A DNA stretch of 64,000 bases from Sphingomonas lutea (GTDB lineage Bacteria; Pseudomonadota; Alphaproteobacteria; Sphingomonadales; Sphingomonadaceae): positions 2,252,501 to 2,316,500 of the forward strand of contig NZ_CP060718.1 of the NCBI RefSeq assembly GCF_014396785.1, written 5' to 3'. This document shows, one piece after another, positions 61,856 through 64,000 of this stretch. The position numbers and the translations under genes are program-made. Below the pieces are notes generated by a model. That model saw nothing but the letters and a program-made list of their open reading frames with translations, was not told where the DNA came from and searched no databases. The first letter of the stretch is position 1, and each line of letters opens with the position of its first letter.

Positions 61856-61941
61856 GAATCTTTGAATCATCGCGAGTCGCAAGCCAAGCGAAAAAGTTAA
61901 CGCGCGCCAGAATTTTGGGGAAAAAGTGGCGTGAAAGACTC
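61856..61941 (-). promoter_or_regulatory. Cluster of four GANTC (CcrM methylation) sites upstream of ftsZ
   Basis: GAATC at 61856-61860, GAATC at 61864-61868, GAGTC at 61874-61878 and GACTC at 61937-61941 lie 48-133 bases before the ftsZ start codon. GANTC is the target of the cell-cycle methyltransferase CcrM, and methylated sites near promoters are read by GcrA; in Caulobacter ftsZ expression depends on this. Four sites in 86 bases is far above chance. Confidence 0.75.
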
Positions 61942-61964
61942 ACTTTCCCAAGACGGGACAGCCG

Positions 61965-62174
61965 CTAAAGCCAGAAGGCGGCGGACGGTTCGTCCGCGGT
62001 CTCGACATCGATCGTCGCGACCAGGCGCTCGCCGTGCCAGACTTCGCGCCGGCCGGAGCTCGGAATCTCGCGCGCCACGGCGATCGCATCGCGATCGCAG
62101 GCGGCCCGGATCCATTCGACTTCGACCACGTGGCGAACGCGGTCGAGTCGGTAAATGCGATAGTCGCGCGTCAC
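61965..62174 (-). CDS. Conserved small protein of unknown function
   Basis: 69 residues: MTRDYRIYRLDRVRHVVEVEW, then ACDRDAIAVAREI and RREVWHGERLVATID. This pattern (Y-R-x-Y-x-L-D near the start, D-x-x-A-I-x-x-A in the middle, E-V-W-x-G-x-R-L-V-A at the end) recurs in small alphaproteobacterial proteins of no known function. No signal or membrane segment. It lies upstream of ftsZ on the same strand, with 156 bases between, so the GANTC sites fall between the two genes. Confidence 0.7.
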   Translation of the reverse strand: MTRDYRIYRLDRVRHVVEVEWIRAACDRDAIAVAREIPSSGRREVWHGERLVATIDVETADEPSAAFWL

Positions 62175-62396
62175 CCTGCCGGGCTAGCATGATGCGCCGC
62201 CGTAACGAACCTGCCGGAGCGTCGTCCGACCCCTTTCAAACGCAGTTCAGCGTAAGCTGCGAAAGGTGACGCCGCGTTAAGCTTAACGGGTCACCGCGCG
62301 CCGCCTGACAAATGCCTCACGATGCGGTATGATCGACGCAGCGACGACATGCCGCTCGGGTGGCGTTTCCCGGTTCACGAAAGGGGAGGCGTGACG

Positions 62397-62708
62397 ATGA
62401 ACCCGGATCCTGCTTTTGCACCTACCGAGTCCCGCGGCCCGTCCGCGCCGGACGCGACTTTGTTCAGCCAGGCCTGGGAAGGCCGGTCGGTCGACGATCT
62501 TCGTGCGATCATTGCCCATGGCCTGCACGACGAAGGCTATGCGGCGGCGGCGCGCGAGCTCGAGCGGCGCGCCAACCTTCTCGCGCACCAGGAAGAGGAC
62601 GTGGCCGAGGCCGACCGGGCGCATCAGCGCGCCTTCGTCCGCCATCTCATTATCGGCTTTACGCTCGTCGCAATTGCGGGGATCGTGATCGGGCTGCTGA
62701 TTCCCTGA
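62397..62708 (+). CDS. Small C-terminally anchored membrane protein, hypothetical
   Basis: 103 residues. A polar start (NPDPAFAPTESRGPSAPDAT), a helical charged middle (GYAAAARELERRANLLAHQE) and one C-terminal membrane helix (HLIIGFTLVAIAGIVIGLLI) that would leave the protein facing the cytoplasm as a tail-anchored type. ATG 62397 has AGGGGAGG 6-13 bases upstream, which decides against the longer frame from 62322. I do not recognise a family. It is convergent with the MFS transporter gene, 16 bases apart. Confidence 0.7.
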   Translation: MNPDPAFAPTESRGPSAPDATLFSQAWEGRSVDDLRAIIAHGLHDEGYAAAARELERRANLLAHQEEDVAEADRAHQRAFVRHLIIGFTLVAIAGIVIGLLIP

Positions 62709-62724
62709 AAAAGTCGCGGGACGG

Positions 62725-63948
62725 TCAGTCGATTTGCACCTGCTCGATGCGGGGCACGCCTACCATCCACCACAGCGCACCGACGGCGGCGACCGCCGCG
62801 GTTAGCAAGAAGGCAGAATCATAGCCAGATCGCTGCACGACCATCGCCGTGATGATCGGCCCAATGATTCCCGACACGTTGCCAATTGCATTCTGAACGC
62901 CGACCCACGTGCCGGCGGCGCGCGGCCCGGCAAACATCTGCGCAACGGCGTAGAGGTTGAGCGACAGCGCGGCGCTGGCCGCGCCCGCGAGGCAGAGCAG
63001 CAGCCCGATCATCAGTGCGCTGTGCGCATAAGCAAGGCCAAGGATGGCGCCTGCGGCGACGAGCTGACTGACGACCATCATCCCGCGTCGAATCGCCGCT
63101 TCCGAACGGCCCGACCGCGTCCACCAGTCCGAAAAATGGCCGTAGCCCAGCGCGCACGCGCCCTGGACCGCATAGCCCAGCGTCGCGAGGAAGGTCATTT
63201 CGGCGATGCTGAACCCGCGCGACTTGGTCAGGAACAGCGGCAGCCAGGCCAGCAGGAAATAGAAACAGTAGTTCCCCAGCGCATGGACGATCGACATCGA
63301 CCACAAGGGCCATTTGGACAGCAGTTGCGCGACCGGCACCTTGGCGCCGCCGTCGAGATGCCCCTCGGTCGGTAGGGCGAGGACGGTCTGCCGCCACGGC
63401 ACAAGCCACAGCAGGGTGACGATGCCAAAGACGATGAAGATCGCCTGCCAGCCGAGCGAGCCGAGGATCAGTCCTCCGGCCAAGGTCCCCAGTGCCGGAC
63501 CAAGCGCAAGGCCAGCTGCGACCGTGGCATTGGCAATGCCGCGCCGTTCGGGCGGGACGTGCCGGGCGATCAGCTTCGAGCTTCCGGGAAAGGAGATGCT
63601 TTCACCGACGCCAAGCATGATGCGCAACACGAGGAGCGACGTGAAGCCGCCGGCAAAGCCCATCAGCAAGGTGCTGACCGCCCATAGAAGGATCCCGCCC
63701 GACATCAGGCGGTAGACGGAGAAACGGTCGCACAGCCAGCCGGCGAACAGCTGCACCGGCGCGTAAATCCAGAAGAAGGCCGAAAAGATCAGCCCATATT
63801 CTTCTTCGGACAGGCCGAGGTCGTCTTTCATGACCGGCGCGGCGATGCCGATCGCGCCGCGGTCGATGTAATTGAGGAACACCGCAGCGCCGAGCAGCAG
63901 GATCAGCGACGTGCTCGCGGTCCGCTTTGTGGATGCGATTGTCGCCAT
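62725..63948 (-). CDS. MFS transporter, anion:cation symporter-like
   Basis: 407 residues with twelve membrane helices and the MFS motif A-like loop GWLCDRFSVYRLM after helix 2. The start of helix 1, FLNYIDRGAIGIAAPVMKDDLGLSEEEYGLIFSAF in pieces, is typical of the anion:cation symporter group that takes up organic acids, sugar acids or phosphate esters. No adjacent metabolic genes reveal the substrate. The end of the window contains only its upstream region (63949-64000), where I see no further gene. Confidence 0.9.
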   Translation of the reverse strand: MATIASTKRTASTSLILLLGAAVFLNYIDRGAIGIAAPVMKDDLGLSEEEYGLIFSAFFWIYAPVQLFAGWLCDRFSVYRLMSGGILLWAVSTLLMGFAGGFTSLLVLRIMLGVGESISFPGSSKLIARHVPPERRGIANATVAAGLALGPALGTLAGGLILGSLGWQAIFIVFGIVTLLWLVPWRQTVLALPTEGHLDGGAKVPVAQLLSKWPLWSMSIVHALGNYCFYFLLAWLPLFLTKSRGFSIAEMTFLATLGYAVQGACALGYGHFSDWWTRSGRSEAAIRRGMMVVSQLVAAGAILGLAYAHSALMIGLLLCLAGAASAALSLNLYAVAQMFAGPRAAGTWVGVQNAIGNVSGIIGPIITAMVVQRSGYDSAFLLTAAVAAVGALWWMVGVPRIEQVQID

Positions 63949-64000
63949 GCCTGTCCCCTTGCCCCGGCAGCGGCGTAACAGAATCGCGGCGGCGCTAGAA

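Overview
The window is a GC-rich, densely coded stretch of an alphaproteobacterial chromosome, most likely from the order Sphingomonadales. The reasons are the complete PhyR/NepR/EcfG general stress response locus, methionine synthase split into two genes, the mdh-suc-sdhB-zapE block, GANTC sites in front of ftsZ, and palindromic repeats of the kinds scattered through sphingomonad genomes. I see no rRNA, tRNA, CRISPR array, prophage or classical insertion sequence.

Layout. 0.25-3.9 kb: a phospho-signalling trio of a TIR-FHA protein, a transmembrane Ser/Thr kinase and a PP2C phosphatase. 3.9-7.8 kb: aspartate/glutamate leucyltransferase (bpt), threonine ammonia-lyase (ilvA, apparent frameshift) and a secreted amidohydrolase. 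7.8-13.4 kb: the overlapping operon sahR-metF-metH(N)-metH(C), with a promoter/operator directly in front of sahR. 13.5-16.3 kb: two tiny lipoproteins, then groESL with a CIRCE element. 16.3-22.6 kb: CPBP protease, MATE exporter, SppA, a PepSY membrane protein and lipoamide dehydrogenase. 22.7-27.0 kb: a patch of accessory genes between lpd and the 2-oxoglutarate dehydrogenase genes. 27.1-33.5 kb: odhB, sucA (apparent frameshift), sucD, a 364-bp repeat-bounded GIY-YIG nuclease cassette and mdh. 33.7-43.9 kb: envelope proteins, sdhB-thioesterase-zapE, an M20 peptidase, Bcp and GlnE. 44.0-48.0 kb: the stress-response locus, with a second NepR-like ORF and a PhyP-like sensor. 48.1-55.2 kb: a long operon argS-SPOR-SPOR-nagZ-scpA-scpB-tatA-tatB-tatC. 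55.2-57.9 kb: a large GDSL/PPC/RTX esterase lying between argS and dgt. 58-62.2 kb: dgt, a TPR/SPOR protein and ftsZ. 62.4-63.9 kb: a small membrane protein and an MFS transporter.

How the genes work together. The methionine/SAM-cycle operon appears to be autoregulated by an SAH-sensing repressor whose operator fills the spacer of its own promoter. The TCA genes (mdh, sucD, sucA, odhB, lpd, sdhB) are clustered, but sucC is not among them. NepR, PhyR, EcfG and the PhyP-like sensor form the alphaproteobacterial partner-switching stress circuit. The argS-to-tatC run joins translation, cell-wall recycling, chromosome condensation and protein export.

Two core metabolic genes, ilvA and sucA, each lack one base in a G/C homopolymer. 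Sequencing or assembly error is more likely than gene loss, so other long homopolymers in the window (for example in the 3' end of tatC) should be read with caution. The most novel-looking items are the TIR-FHA/kinase/phosphatase trio, the GIY-YIG gene enclosed by REP-like inverted repeats, and the NepR-like ORF convergent with ecfG.
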